Assembly: GCF_005893125.1 (NCBI RefSeq)
Contig: NZ_VCJS01000032.1
Coordinates: 20,864 to 84,863, forward strand
From: Nonomuraea basaltis
GTDB taxonomy: Bacteria; Actinomycetota; Actinomycetes; Streptosporangiales; Streptosporangiaceae
Direction: 5' to 3'
Length of the DNA stretch: 64,000 nt
Positions 41,040 to 50,185 of this stretch are shown here, in pieces. A program made the position numbers and the translations under genes. How positions within the stretch are numbered: the stretch's first letter is position 1; each line of letters opens with the position of its first letter. The notes under the pieces are model-generated. The model was given only the letters and a program-made list of their open reading frames with translations, searched no databases and had not been told where the DNA came from.

Positions 41040-41524
41040 CAGGCCGCCTCGGCGTCCGGCGGCTCGATTTCCCGCACCACCTCGGCGTCGACCGACTCGA
41101 TCGCCGGAGCGTGCCGGGCCTGCAACTGGAAGAGCATCGTGCCCAGCAGGCTCGCGATGTCGCCGTCGCCTACGCTGTTGCGGTTCAGCTGGTCCAGGCC
41201 CATCAGGTGGCTGACTCGCAGCACCAAGGATTCGGCCTGGGCGACCGCCTTTATGTCGCCGGCGAGCGCCTTCGGCCACACCGCCGCGAGCAGCCTGTCC
41301 AACCGGTCGAGATTGAGCCGAAGGTGTTCCTCGGCCGCCATCTTCTCGTCCAGCGCCGCCTGGCGCAGCGCGCGAGTGACGTCCGTGCAGGCGGCCCCGG
41401 CTGACTTGTAGCCCAGCTCACGGCAGATGACGTCCCATTTCAGGCCAGCGGTACGCATCTGCACTGCCTTGGCTCGCCGCTCGGCCGTCACGACGCTGCG
41501 AGCGACCTTTCTGCTGGACACCAT
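41039..41524 (-). CDS. terS: Terminase small subunit
   Basis: 161 aa. RRAKAVQMRTAGLKWDVICRELGYKSAGAACTDVTRAL is an N-terminal helix-turn-helix that binds the pac/cos site, and the C-terminal helical part (AAEEHLRLNLDRLDRLLAAVWPKALAGDIKAV) resembles oligomerisation segments of actinophage small terminases. It is translationally coupled to the large subunit. Confidence 0.82.
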   Translation of the reverse strand: MVSSRKVARSVVTAERRAKAVQMRTAGLKWDVICRELGYKSAGAACTDVTRALRQAALDEKMAAEEHLRLNLDRLDRLLAAVWPKALAGDIKAVAQAESLVLRVSHLMGLDQLNRNSVGDGDIASLLGTMLFQLQARHAPAIESVDAEVVREIEPPDAEAA

Positions 41525-41597
41525 GAAGAACCTCCGAGAGGGGGTGAGGGGAAGCGGGAGAAGGACGGGCGCGAACGCCCATGCAGTGGTGAAGGGT

Positions 41598-42164
41598 TCA
41601 GCCCGCGCGGTGAAGGAACTCGCCGCGGTGAGGTTCCGCGTCCAGCGCGCCCACCAGCGAAACCGTCGTCGTCACCGTCTGGTCCTGGTTGACGCCGCGC
41701 ACCGTCATGCACGAATGCGACGCCCTGATCACGACCCCGGCGCCCAGCGCGGGCAGACCCTCGTGGATCGCGTCGGCGACCTGGCGGCCGAACCGTTCCT
41801 GAAGCTGAAGACGGCGGGCGAACACCTCGACCAGGCGCGGCAGCTTCGACAAGCCCAGCAGTCTGCCGTCCTTCGGCAGGTAGCCGACTGTCGCCGTGCC
41901 GTGGAACGGCAGCAGGTGGTGCTCGCACAGGCTCGCGAACCGGATGCGCTCGACGACCACCAGGCCGCGCGCCCGCTCGTCAACGAACACACGGTCCAGT
42001 TGGACATGCGGGTCCATGGCGTATCCGGCGGTCATCTCCCGCCACGCCCTGACCACCCTGGCGGGCGTGTCCTCGATCACCGGCCGCGTGGGGTCGACTC
42101 CCACAAACCTCAGTAGCGTCTCGACGGCTTGGTGCGCGTCGTTCAACGTTGGCGCGTCGGCCAC
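41598..42164 (-). CDS. folE: GTP cyclohydrolase I
   Basis: 188 aa. Zinc ligands C80 and H83 (SLCEHHLLPF) and C152 (ASHSCMTVRGV), with the GTP-site region VGYLPKDGRLLGLSKLPRLVEVFARRLQLQER and active-site H150. It converts GTP to dihydroneopterin triphosphate, the first step toward 7-deazaguanines. Last of six genes in a coupled operon; GTG start directly after the TGA of queE. Phages use this path to make modified guanines for their DNA. Confidence 0.95.
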   Translation of the reverse strand: MADAPTLNDAHQAVETLLRFVGVDPTRPVIEDTPARVVRAWREMTAGYAMDPHVQLDRVFVDERARGLVVVERIRFASLCEHHLLPFHGTATVGYLPKDGRLLGLSKLPRLVEVFARRLQLQERFGRQVADAIHEGLPALGAGVVIRASHSCMTVRGVNQDQTVTTTVSLVGALDAEPHRGEFLHRAG

Positions 42165-42893
42165 TCAGCGCCCCCGTTCGTCGCCCCAGGCCAGCACATG
42201 CAGGCGTGGCGTGATGTTGAAGCCCGCGGCGATGGCGGGATCGGCGATCCGCATCAGGTGGGCCGTCGTCGCGTCGGCGGTGGTGCCCTCCGGCATCACC
42301 CACACCGAGTCGGGGTCCAGCTCGAACCGGTCGACCAGCTCGGCGAGCTCCGCGACGTCCGTTTCATCCCGGCACACCGTCTTGAAGCACGCGCCGCCCA
42401 CATCGGCGAGCTGCCGGAAGCGGGCCAGTGCCGCCGGCGCGACCCGGCGCTCTTCGCTCTCGCCCGAGTTAGCCAGCTTCAACCCCACGTTGAACCGCGA
42501 CACCCCTCGCTCGGCGGCCTCCGTGGGGGCGCGAGTGCCGTTCGTCTCGATCTCAACCTCGAAGTCCCACAGCAGCCTCAGCAGCTCGCCGAACGCCGGG
42601 TAGGTCTGCTGAAGCAGTGGTTCGCCCCCCGTGATGACCACGAGCGGCACGTTCATCGCCTCGACCTGGGCGACAGCGTCGGCGACCGGGACGCGGGACA
42701 GCTCCGCCCGCAGGTCGAACCGGGTCGCGTCCCAGGTGTACGGCGTGTCGCACCAGGAGCAGGCTAGCGAGCAGCCGCCGAGCCGTATGAACGCGACGCG
42801 GCGCCCGCACGACGGTCCTTCACCGGCCACCGTGGGGCCGAACACTTCGCTGACGACCAGGCCCTCGACGGCGTAGGCCGCTACGCCGCCCAC
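42165..42893 (-). CDS. queE: 7-carboxy-7-deazaguanine synthase (radical SAM)
   Basis: 242 aa. CxxxCxxC at C41, C45 and C48 (GGCSLACSWCD) binds the 4Fe-4S cluster, with VVITGGEPLLQ and VEIETNGT characteristic of the family. It converts 6-carboxytetrahydropterin, the QueD product, to 7-carboxy-7-deazaguanine (CDG). The GTG start overlaps the end of queD. No queC (CDG to preQ0) is seen in the window, so CDG may be the end product, or preQ0 may depend on a host enzyme. Confidence 0.95.
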   Translation of the reverse strand: MGGVAAYAVEGLVVSEVFGPTVAGEGPSCGRRVAFIRLGGCSLACSWCDTPYTWDATRFDLRAELSRVPVADAVAQVEAMNVPLVVITGGEPLLQQTYPAFGELLRLLWDFEVEIETNGTRAPTEAAERGVSRFNVGLKLANSGESEERRVAPAALARFRQLADVGGACFKTVCRDETDVAELAELVDRFELDPDSVWVMPEGTTADATTAHLMRIADPAIAAGFNITPRLHVLAWGDERGR

Positions 42894-43312
42894 GACGCTC
42901 CGTTCGTCGCCGTCTCCGCGAGGTCCACCCGGATCACCCGCGCCCCCTCGGCGTGCGGCACATCGTCCAGCAGGACTTCCGCCACGGCGCTGATCTCTTC
43001 GGCGACCCGCTCCACCGTGGGCCAGCCGCCGACGATCGCGTACACCTTGTTGCCGAAATGGGCGAGCGCCGGCCCCAGCGGGTCGGCGTCGCCCAGTATC
43101 GAGCCGTGATCGAGCATGTGGTCGAGCCAGGACCTGAGCGCCTTCTTGAAGGCGCCGAACTCCACCACCATCCCCGCGTCGTCCAGCGCGGGCGCGGCCA
43201 CCGTCACCTCAACGCTCCACGAATGGCCGTGCAGGCTCACGCACTTGCCGGGCAGGTGCGGCAGCCGGTGAGCGGCCTCGAACGTGTGGCGGACCCTGAT
43301 CTCGTGCGTCAC
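42881..43312 (-). CDS. queD: 6-carboxytetrahydropterin synthase
   Basis: 143 aa. Zinc ligands H15, H28 and H30 (EAAHRLP, SLHGHSW), catalytic C24 (PGKCVSLHGH) and the acidic LDHMLDHGSIL region. It converts dihydroneopterin triphosphate to 6-carboxytetrahydropterin. The GTG overlaps the stop of the 132-aa gene upstream (GTGA). Confidence 0.93.
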   Translation of the reverse strand: MTHEIRVRHTFEAAHRLPHLPGKCVSLHGHSWSVEVTVAAPALDDAGMVVEFGAFKKALRSWLDHMLDHGSILGDADPLGPALAHFGNKVYAIVGGWPTVERVAEEISAVAEVLLDDVPHAEGARVIRVDLAETATNGASWAA

Positions 43313-43707
43313 AGACGGTCCTCCTGACGTTCGACGCTGTACCTTGTCCAACCGGCGTCGTGGCCGATGTCGTCGAACACGCCGAGCACGTCCAGGTCGA
43401 TGCGGCGCAGCTGGTAGTAGCCGCCGTACCGCTCCCACGACTCGTGGCGGAAACCGTCCACATGGGCGAAGATCCGGTCGGCGACGTCCTCGTTCGTGGC
43501 GTCCCTGAACGTCTTGCGCGTCAGCTCGTGCAGGTGATCCAGCAAGGCCCGGTTGGTCGTCTCGAACGACGGGTAGCCGTGTGCGCCGAGCGTGTCGAAC
43601 GTGACCGACACCCGGCCCGTGTGGAAGTGGCCGCGCAGCCCCATCGCGACGTTCACGTTCGAGAAGAAGATCAGGAACGGGCCGACCGTCACGGTACGCA
43701 CCATCAC
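43309..43707 (-). CDS. Unknown protein of the deazaguanine operon
   Basis: 132 aa, coupled by ATGA and GTGA overlaps to the DpdA-like and QueD genes. Mixed alpha/beta: MVRTVTVGPFLIFFSNVNVAMGLRGHFHTGR, then FETTNRALLDHLHELTRKTF and WERYGGYYQLRRIDLDVLGVFDDIG. It has several aromatics but no conserved Cys/His site. Its constant neighbours suggest a role in making or inserting the modified base. I do not recognise the family. Confidence 0.7.
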   Translation of the reverse strand: MMVRTVTVGPFLIFFSNVNVAMGLRGHFHTGRVSVTFDTLGAHGYPSFETTNRALLDHLHELTRKTFRDATNEDVADRIFAHVDGFRHESWERYGGYYQLRRIDLDVLGVFDDIGHDAGWTRYSVERQEDRL

Positions 43708-44585
43708 GCTGCCACCCCCTCCGGTTCCGTATCCGCCTGGGCGGCGGTCAGCAGCGTCCCCACCTGCGTGTCCACCAAATGCAGTCGGGTACCTTCGCCC
43801 CGCCGTTCCAGGTGGAGCCCGTACACGGGAGGCGGCACCTGGTGGCGTTTACGCAGCCACGCCGCGTACAACGTCGTCGATCGCGCCGACAGCCGGATCA
43901 GCAACGGCCGGTTCGACGCGTCACCCTGCAACACCTGCTCCGGCAGCGCCCCGTAGAAGCGCTCCAGCAGCCTGCGGTGACGCAACGGCGAAGAACCATC
44001 CAGCAGGAACGTCACATCCCGCGCCGTACGTGGGTCGAACAGCCGTAACCGCCCGAACCGGTAGCCGACCCCGAGCGTGCCCGATGAGTCCGCAGAGTAC
44101 AACGGCAGGTTGTCGAGCACCGCCCGGCTCGAAATCCCCCAGCCGTGGAACCGCATCGTCGGCAGGTGGCGGCGAGCGTAGGCGAGGGTCCGGGCGGCCC
44201 AGCGGATCCCGGCGGTGTCACCCGTCGTCAGACCGCCGCCCAAGCCGACGAAATCCACGCCCTCGTCGGCGTACACGTGCAGCCACCGCTGCGGCGTGCC
44301 CACATGCAAGGTCGGCACCGTCGCGAGACCCTGCGCCCGCAGCGCCCGCCAGTTACGCCACGTCGCGTCCGGATCGCCAAGCACGTCGAGCGCCGCGCAC
44401 CAGAACAGGTGCGGCTGCCACCGCCGTACCCAACCCGCGTACTCGTCGAGCCCGATCCTCACGCCCTGCGTGTAAGCGGAGTAGGCGCCGGAATCGCCGA
44501 TCATGTTGAGCCGGCCGCTATCCACCAGCCGCCGCATCTGGTCGTCCGAACGCAGGTAATGGTAGGAGACGAGCGCGTCGATCAC
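43704..44585 (-). CDS. DpdA/TGT-like protein, candidate 7-deazaguanine DNA transglycosylase
   Basis: 293 aa. MIGDSGAYSAYTQG places D31 in the 'DSGAfsa' motif used by phage DpdA relatives of tRNA-guanine transglycosylase; it also has GLDEYAGWVRRW, PTLHVGT and GLGGGLTTG typical of the barrel, and no queuosine-type zinc site (CxCxxC) is visible. It would exchange guanine in DNA for the deazaguanine made by FolE-QueD-QueE. Coupled to ParB-like upstream and to the unknown gene downstream (ATGA overlaps). Confidence 0.78.
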   Translation of the reverse strand: MIDALVSYHYLRSDDQMRRLVDSGRLNMIGDSGAYSAYTQGVRIGLDEYAGWVRRWQPHLFWCAALDVLGDPDATWRNWRALRAQGLATVPTLHVGTPQRWLHVYADEGVDFVGLGGGLTTGDTAGIRWAARTLAYARRHLPTMRFHGWGISSRAVLDNLPLYSADSSGTLGVGYRFGRLRLFDPRTARDVTFLLDGSSPLRHRRLLERFYGALPEQVLQGDASNRPLLIRLSARSTTLYAAWLRKRHQVPPPVYGLHLERRGEGTRLHLVDTQVGTLLTAAQADTEPEGVAA

Positions 44586-45178
44586 GCCGCCTCCTCACCG
44601 TCCCACTGCCACTCGACACCCAGCAGCTCCGCCAGCACCTGCGCCGGTTCACGGCCGGACACCGCTTCGCTCCACGCGGCGTTCACCGGGCGGGGCGCAC
44701 GGAACCTCACCGGCACCCAGCCGTCCTGCCGGGTCGGCTCCCCCAGCATCTCCACCACGTCATCCAGATCAGGCACGACGGCGAGCCGCGTCAGATCAGC
44801 GAGATCGTCGTCGCTGTAACCGGTGCCCGCCAGATCGTCGTCGAGACTCGCCAGCAGCGCAGCCAGCGCGTCCGGGTCCTCGTAGCCAAGCGCCGCCGTC
44901 CGGTTGTCGGCCAGCAGAATCTTCTTCGCCCGCTCGTCGTCCACGTCGAGCAGCACACACGGCACCTCGGCCAGGCCGCGGGCCTGCGCCCCCTGCCAGC
45001 GGTGCTCACCCGCAATAATCCGCATTCGGGAGCGCTGCACCAGGACTGCGCCATAGAAGCCGTTCTCGTCGATGCTGTCGCCGATCACGTCGACGTCGCC
45101 GCGGTGCGGGTTCTCCGGGTGCGGTTCGAGGTCGACGACAGGTATCAGGCGGTACTCCTGGGAGGCGAGCTTGGCCAT
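44582..45178 (-). CDS. ParB/Srx-type N-terminal domain protein
   Basis: 198 aa from ATG 45178, GGAGG 7 nt upstream. PVVDLEPHPENPHRGDVDVIGDSIDENGFYGAVLVQRSR...IIAGEHRWQGAQARGL contains the ParB GExR motif (GEHR, 57-60) and KKILLADNRTAALGYED. The C-terminus lacks the ParB helix-turn-helix. ParB-fold proteins bind nucleotides (CTP) and occur in phage DNA-modification loci. First gene of the deazaguanine operon. Confidence 0.82.
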   Translation of the reverse strand: MAKLASQEYRLIPVVDLEPHPENPHRGDVDVIGDSIDENGFYGAVLVQRSRMRIIAGEHRWQGAQARGLAEVPCVLLDVDDERAKKILLADNRTAALGYEDPDALAALLASLDDDLAGTGYSDDDLADLTRLAVVPDLDDVVEMLGEPTRQDGWVPVRFRAPRPVNAAWSEAVSGREPAQVLAELLGVEWQWDGEEAA

Positions 45179-45451
45179 GTACGACCCTCCGATCATGGAA
45201 GTAGTCGACATGCGTGAGCTGCGATTATACGAAGAATTCCCAGGTCGCCATTCGCCGTATCAAATTGGGCAAGGATGACACGCCCCGCGTATCTCTCGCA
45301 TACCCTAGCGGAACAGGCCAGCCTCCCCTCGTGTGACTCAAGGGGCGACGAGAGGCGGCCATGCGATTCATCGAAAAAACGTACGACAGACGACACGGTC
45401 AACGCTAGCCTGGAACGTAACACTAATCCCCTCTATCTCAAGGCTAACGAC

Positions 45452-46252
45452 ATGGCTCAGGGTGACTTGGGGTACCTCCACCCACTGTTCAGTATCGCAA
45501 CGTCACTCGTGGACGACGAACAGCACGAAAATGTCAGCTTCGGACTCGGCGATATCGATGAACACAGCCAGCTGTCTCTGGACGATCAAGGCATGGACGG
45601 CCGAAACGTCTCCACCGTGGTCATCCACGCCATCGGCGCGGCCATCGATCACATCCTTACGCTTCATCTCCTGACGACGAAGGCAGGTGTTGTAACCAAC
45701 GCGGCACCCTGGACCCTGCTCCGTGGCGCAATGGAGCCGGCCGCCCTCGCGGTCTGGGTACTCAACGGCGGAAGCCGCGATATCCGCCGGGAACGCGCCC
45801 TGCGGGTATGGCGTCAGGACATGGACGATAGAGGCAAGTGGGAAGAGGACACGGGATACCTCATCACTCCGCCAGCAAAGAGCGGAAAGATCCGCGCCGC
45901 CGAGATCGTCTCTCATGCCAACTCGATGGGCCTGCGAGGGGACCAGGTTGCGACCAAGCTGTACTACTCAGGGCTTATCGAACGCGCAGCGGAGATCATC
46001 GGATTGGACACCAAGTCCATCCGCGCGCATTGGCGCGCCAGCTCTGGGTTCGCTCACGGACGATCATGGGCATCAATCCGGCTCAGCTCCCCCAGTTCAG
46101 CACGCCGCATGCGCGACGGGTACGAATTCTCGATGACGCTGAACGAGGACGAGCATCGCAAGCTTGCCGAAGCCACTACGGCGTTCCTGACACGAGCCCT
46201 CGATGACTACGCCAAGGCTGCACAGGAAGCGGGAGCACCCCTTGCGTCCTGA
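45452..46252 (+). CDS. Hypothetical protein, HEPN-like possibility
   Basis: 266 aa from the ATG at 45452 (AAGG upstream); an earlier ATG would add 59 weakly coding residues. The centre (TVVIHAIGAAIDHILTLHLL...APWTLLRGAMEPAALAVWVLNG) is helical and the end HWRASSGFAHGRSWASIRL recalls proteins where an R-x(4-6)-H motif acts in HEPN ribonucleases, but the match is not decisive. It stands alone between two modules with a hairpin after it. Could be a host-interaction gene. Confidence 0.6.
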   Translation: MAQGDLGYLHPLFSIATSLVDDEQHENVSFGLGDIDEHSQLSLDDQGMDGRNVSTVVIHAIGAAIDHILTLHLLTTKAGVVTNAAPWTLLRGAMEPAALAVWVLNGGSRDIRRERALRVWRQDMDDRGKWEEDTGYLITPPAKSGKIRAAEIVSHANSMGLRGDQVATKLYYSGLIERAAEIIGLDTKSIRAHWRASSGFAHGRSWASIRLSSPSSARRMRDGYEFSMTLNEDEHRKLAEATTAFLTRALDDYAKAAQEAGAPLAS

Positions 46253-46254
46253 AC

Positions 46255-46275
46255 TTGCGGTGTAACCGCGCAAGG
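46255..46275 (+). terminator. Hairpin after the 266-aa gene
   Basis: CTTGCG - 9 nt - CGCAAG, immediately after the stop codon. It is of the same GCAAG type as the hairpins in the structural operon. Confidence 0.45.
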
Positions 46276-46367
46276 TGCCGGGTCACACGAGACCCACACT
46301 GACGATCATCGTACGCAGCGTTGTCAAATCAACGCAACGCGTGCGGCCCAGTCGTACACTCACCCGC

Positions 46368-46663
46368 ATGAGCCCTCTGAGCCGCTGGCTCGACCGCATC
46401 CCCGAAGAGGAGATCGACGAGCTGCGCGCGTTCGCCCCCATCGGCACGCTCCTCATCGCCGTGTTCGCCCTGGGCAGCTCGTCAGCTGGCGGGCGCTGCA
46501 CGACGACGCCAGCCCGTTCGCCATGCGGATGTCCGAGACCGACGCCACCGCGTGGCTGGTCATCGAGGCCGTGGCCGTGGTGCTGACCGTCGTCCTCGCT
46601 CGGATGTTCTGGGGGGGACGACGAGGCTGGGCGTTGCATGTCGGGAAACTAAAGATCGAATAG
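46368..46663 (+). pseudogene. Frameshifted small membrane protein gene
   Basis: The ATG frame reads MSPLSRWLDRIPEEEIDEL.AFAPIGTLLIAVFAL and then loses sense. The +2 frame continues PGQLVSWRALHDDASPFAMRM, AWLVIEAVAVVLTVVLARMFW and ends KLKIE before TAG. Two hydrophobic segments, one in each frame, would form a two-helix membrane protein. The break falls near 46470. It is a broken gene or a sequence error. The end overlaps the convergent restriction gene by 15 nt. Confidence 0.65.
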
Positions 46664-49600
46664 CGCTCCGTCGTCTTCGGCTCGCTTCACTGGCCCGTCC
46701 AGACCGGGCGGGACGGGTAGCACACCCGCGTCGGTCAGCTCGGCGACCGTGATGCGCTGCCCGTCACAGATCTCGGTGAGCAGTTCTTGCTGAGCGGGCT
46801 CTTCGCGCACGAGGAGCCCCAGAACGTTGAGCAGGTCAAGGAGTTCCATCGTCCATCCCGGCACCCAGCGCGGCGCGGTTTCGAAGTCCAACGGCAGACG
46901 CCTCTTCCCGGCGGGTTCCTTCTTGCGGTAGCCGTACCACTTGTCCAGGACGTTCCAGCCGGACACTTCGTAGTCGCGTACCCGCTGGGGCACAGGGCTC
47001 ACGTTGCCCGTGCCGATCCACAGGTCACCGGACTCCGGGTCGTAGCGCAGCTTGTCGTTCGGCATATCGTCCGGCGTGTCGGAGATCTCCTCATCGCATC
47101 GGGGCCGCTCGGCCACAAGAAGCCGCGGGCTACCCGCCGGCCGTCCGGCGGCCGGGTCGACGTACCGTTCGCCGTAGCTGTGCAGCCAGAGAACACGTCG
47201 GCCCAGCTCGACGGCCCGGGTCCATAACGCCGCGTCAGCGGTCAAGGGGATACGCGCCCCAGGGACCTCCAAGTCTTCGCGGAAGCGCTCGCTGTAGGCG
47301 GGGTGTGCTGTGACGGCGGCGACATACGCCAGCATGTCTTCCGGATGCACGGGGTGTTGGAGCGTCTGCGACAGGCAGTCGAGGAGGCCAGGCGTGATGT
47401 TGGGCGTCGTGGCGTCCGCATCGCGATACAGCGGGCGGGTGCATCCGCTGCGCCCGTTGTAGTAGTGCATATCGGGGATGAGCGCGGAGAAGACCAGACC
47501 CGGACCACTCGTGACGGCTTGGGCGTTCTGCTCGACAGCGTAGATCTGGCGGGAGCCTCGCACACGCCAGAGGTCGGTGCGGCCCCGCACCATCAGACGG
47601 TTGTCAGGAATGATCCACTGACGGTCGAACGAACGGAATCCGACTCTCACTAGTTCAGGATGAGGACGCTGTTCCTCCGCAAGAGTCACCTTGTCGTGGG
47701 ATGGGATGCCAGGCAATGGATCAACGATGCTTTCCAACTTTCGGTTATCGGCCTCCCCGAACGTCTCACGGCGTCCATCTCGGTCGGCCGCCAGGAAGAG
47801 TCGCCAGCGCTCGGACAAGGTCACCTTGTCGGGTGCGTAGATCCATGCTCTGCCCGGCGTTACTCCGCGCGAGGACCAAGGCATGAGGTCCGCGAAGCTA
47901 GGGCTGGATTCCCACACGTCGCTGCCCGGCGGCAGGAAAGGCGCTTCCCACTCGCTCGCGCAGAGACGCCACTGCTCGTCGGTGAGAGTGAGGCCGGTCA
48001 GCCGGGAGAGCTTGTCGTTGCGGTGGCCTTCGATCTGCACGTGATGGATCACTGCGGGCTCGCTACGGCTGTCGCGCAGCCGCACGAAGACGGCGATGCA
48101 TAACTCTTGGGCTACCCCGGGGAACAGGCGCGTATTGACCTCCGGCCGCTGTCCTTCCGGGGAGACATCGATCACCCATCCCGCGTCGGCTGTTCTCCGC
48201 AGGTAGCGGCGCATCCCCGCGAATCCCCGTCCCATCAGCCACGCTTTCGGGGTGATGAAGGCAACGACGCCGAACGGGGCATCGTCGTGGAGGTCAAACA
48301 CCTTGTACGTCGCCCAGCGCCAGAAATAGACGTACAGGTTCGACATCTTCGACTCGTACGTGCCGTTGCCCTTGAGGCGAAAAGCATCCATCGGCGGCGC
48401 TTCGCCCGATTTGGGGTCGCCCTTCTCCACCCACTTCCCCGCGCCTCGGGAGACCGCGTCGTACGGGGGGTTGCCGATGACGACCACGACCCGTTCGTTG
48501 CGCTTGACGTTGTTAGCCTGGCGGCGGGAGTCGGCGATCGGCTGGTAGGTGTGCGGGAGCCAGCCGAAGTCGTCCTTGGGGTTCTCCAGGGTGTCGGTGA
48601 CATACATGCGCAGGCCGTCAGCGGGTGCTGTGGACCCGTGTTCCTTGAGAGCGGCGTGCATGCGCAACTCGGCGACGGCGTATGGTCCGGTCTGCATCTC
48701 GAAGCCGATCAGCCGGGTGGCGACCATCTCGCGCAAGCGGGGACCCACGAGTCCTCGTCCTTCGTCGACTTTGATCGCCTGGGCGACGCGTTCGAGAACG
48801 GTAAGCAAGAACGTTCCAGTGCCCATTGCCGGATCGACCACCACAACCTCGGGTGCGGCAAACCCCTTGGTGATGCCGAGGTGCTGTTTCAGAACATCAT
48901 CAGTGAGCCGGACCATAGCGTTGACCACCCCGTTCGGGGTGTAGAACGAGCCGGTCTTCTCGCGCAGTTCGTGGTCGTAGACCTGGAGGAAATCCTCATA
49001 CAGGCGCAGGTAGGCATCGCCGGAGCCGTCGTCGAGGCGCGACCACTCCACGGGGCCGATGACCCGGAGCAGCGTGTGGAGGGTCGTGGACAGCCCTTCA
49101 GCCGAGTCGCCGGTCAGGATGTCGAGCGCGCGGCCCATGAGGGAGTGCTTCTTGCCGAGCTTCGAGGCGATCCCGTGCATGGTGTCGCCCTCGAAGACGA
49201 TACCTTCGACGCGGGCTAAGAGCAGGGCGAAGACAACGGTCTGGGCGTACTGGTCGGCGAACTGGTCATCCGTCTTCTCGGGGAAAAGCAGGCGACGCCA
49301 ATCCTCCGCGAGACCGGTAAACACCTTTGGGCGCTTGCCGGACTTCTCCAGGCTGATCGTGCGTGCCACTTCCTGGCACAGAAAGCGGCACAGACCCGCG
49401 ACGGCCTTGACGAGCTGGCCGACAGTACGCGGCGGCTGTGGCTTCCAGGTGAGGAAATCCTGCAAGAGGCGGGCGATGCCGCTGTCGGCTGGGGCCAGGC
49501 GGTCTCCGGCGGACTTGACCGACCCTGCCATGCGTACGAGATCCCCGACGCGCTGCCCGTTACGGTAAAGGCCCCACTCGTCGCCGTCGGTGTAGAGCAC

Positions 49601-49942
49601 GTTCGGTAAGAGGGCGAGTTTCTGCCACTGTGCGGCGTTACGACCGGTGAAGGATGTCGGGTCGGCGCCGAGTCCCGGCTTCTTGAGCTCGATGTACCCA
49701 GCCAGCGATCCGGCCACGTCGACCGCGAAGTCGGGGCGGGCATCCAGATCGGCCAGGGGGACTTCTCCGGTCAGCGTGACCTTCAGGGCGAGGGCGTCGC
49801 CGACCGTGCGCGCCAGGGTCTCCAGCGGGCCACGTAACTGGTCCTCAGGCCATCCGGAACCCTTGAGCTTGGGTTTCACCTCCATGCCGAACCTCGACAC
49901 TGCGGCACGGACAGCCTGCTCGTAGTCACCGCTAGGGGGCAC
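46649..49942 (-). CDS. Single-chain restriction-modification enzyme (type IIG / ISP-like)
   Basis: 1097 aa. The N-terminal nuclease pattern is D71 (RPDFAVDV) and E85-L-K87 (GYIELKKPG), a PD-(D/E)xK site. Residues about 320-600 form an N6-adenine methyltransferase: motif I VVVDPAMGTGTFLL (367-380) and motif IV NPPY (491-494). The C-terminal 450 residues resemble the type ISP specificity region (FGEADNRKLESIVDPLPGIP...DMHYYNGRSGCTRPLYRD). No SF2 helicase domain is present, unlike LlaBIII-type ISP enzymes. It would modify and cut asymmetric sites from one chain. Confidence 0.88.
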   Translation of the reverse strand: MPPSGDYEQAVRAAVSRFGMEVKPKLKGSGWPEDQLRGPLETLARTVGDALALKVTLTGEVPLADLDARPDFAVDVAGSLAGYIELKKPGLGADPTSFTGRNAAQWQKLALLPNVLYTDGDEWGLYRNGQRVGDLVRMAGSVKSAGDRLAPADSGIARLLQDFLTWKPQPPRTVGQLVKAVAGLCRFLCQEVARTISLEKSGKRPKVFTGLAEDWRRLLFPEKTDDQFADQYAQTVVFALLLARVEGIVFEGDTMHGIASKLGKKHSLMGRALDILTGDSAEGLSTTLHTLLRVIGPVEWSRLDDGSGDAYLRLYEDFLQVYDHELREKTGSFYTPNGVVNAMVRLTDDVLKQHLGITKGFAAPEVVVVDPAMGTGTFLLTVLERVAQAIKVDEGRGLVGPRLREMVATRLIGFEMQTGPYAVAELRMHAALKEHGSTAPADGLRMYVTDTLENPKDDFGWLPHTYQPIADSRRQANNVKRNERVVVVIGNPPYDAVSRGAGKWVEKGDPKSGEAPPMDAFRLKGNGTYESKMSNLYVYFWRWATYKVFDLHDDAPFGVVAFITPKAWLMGRGFAGMRRYLRRTADAGWVIDVSPEGQRPEVNTRLFPGVAQELCIAVFVRLRDSRSEPAVIHHVQIEGHRNDKLSRLTGLTLTDEQWRLCASEWEAPFLPPGSDVWESSPSFADLMPWSSRGVTPGRAWIYAPDKVTLSERWRLFLAADRDGRRETFGEADNRKLESIVDPLPGIPSHDKVTLAEEQRPHPELVRVGFRSFDRQWIIPDNRLMVRGRTDLWRVRGSRQIYAVEQNAQAVTSGPGLVFSALIPDMHYYNGRSGCTRPLYRDADATTPNITPGLLDCLSQTLQHPVHPEDMLAYVAAVTAHPAYSERFREDLEVPGARIPLTADAALWTRAVELGRRVLWLHSYGERYVDPAAGRPAGSPRLLVAERPRCDEEISDTPDDMPNDKLRYDPESGDLWIGTGNVSPVPQRVRDYEVSGWNVLDKWYGYRKKEPAGKRRLPLDFETAPRWVPGWTMELLDLLNVLGLLVREEPAQQELLTEICDGQRITVAELTDAGVLPVPPGLDGPVKRAEDDGALFDL

Positions 49943-50185
49943 GCCGCTCTACCTCCACTATGGAGCCGATAGAGGTGTCTGGATGGCCCGACTGTACGGC
50001 AAATGCGGATCTTGGTCTAGACCAGCGGCGGGATACGTTTGCCTAGCTCACGGCACCCATAAGTTGGCCAAGACACCGATGGGGATGGAACGCCAGATGT
50101 GGTTCCACGAGGACCAGGTGCAGAAGGTGGAGGGCCAGGACTTACAGCCGGGTGCGGCGCACGTACGAGCGTCAGGACTTCGGTG

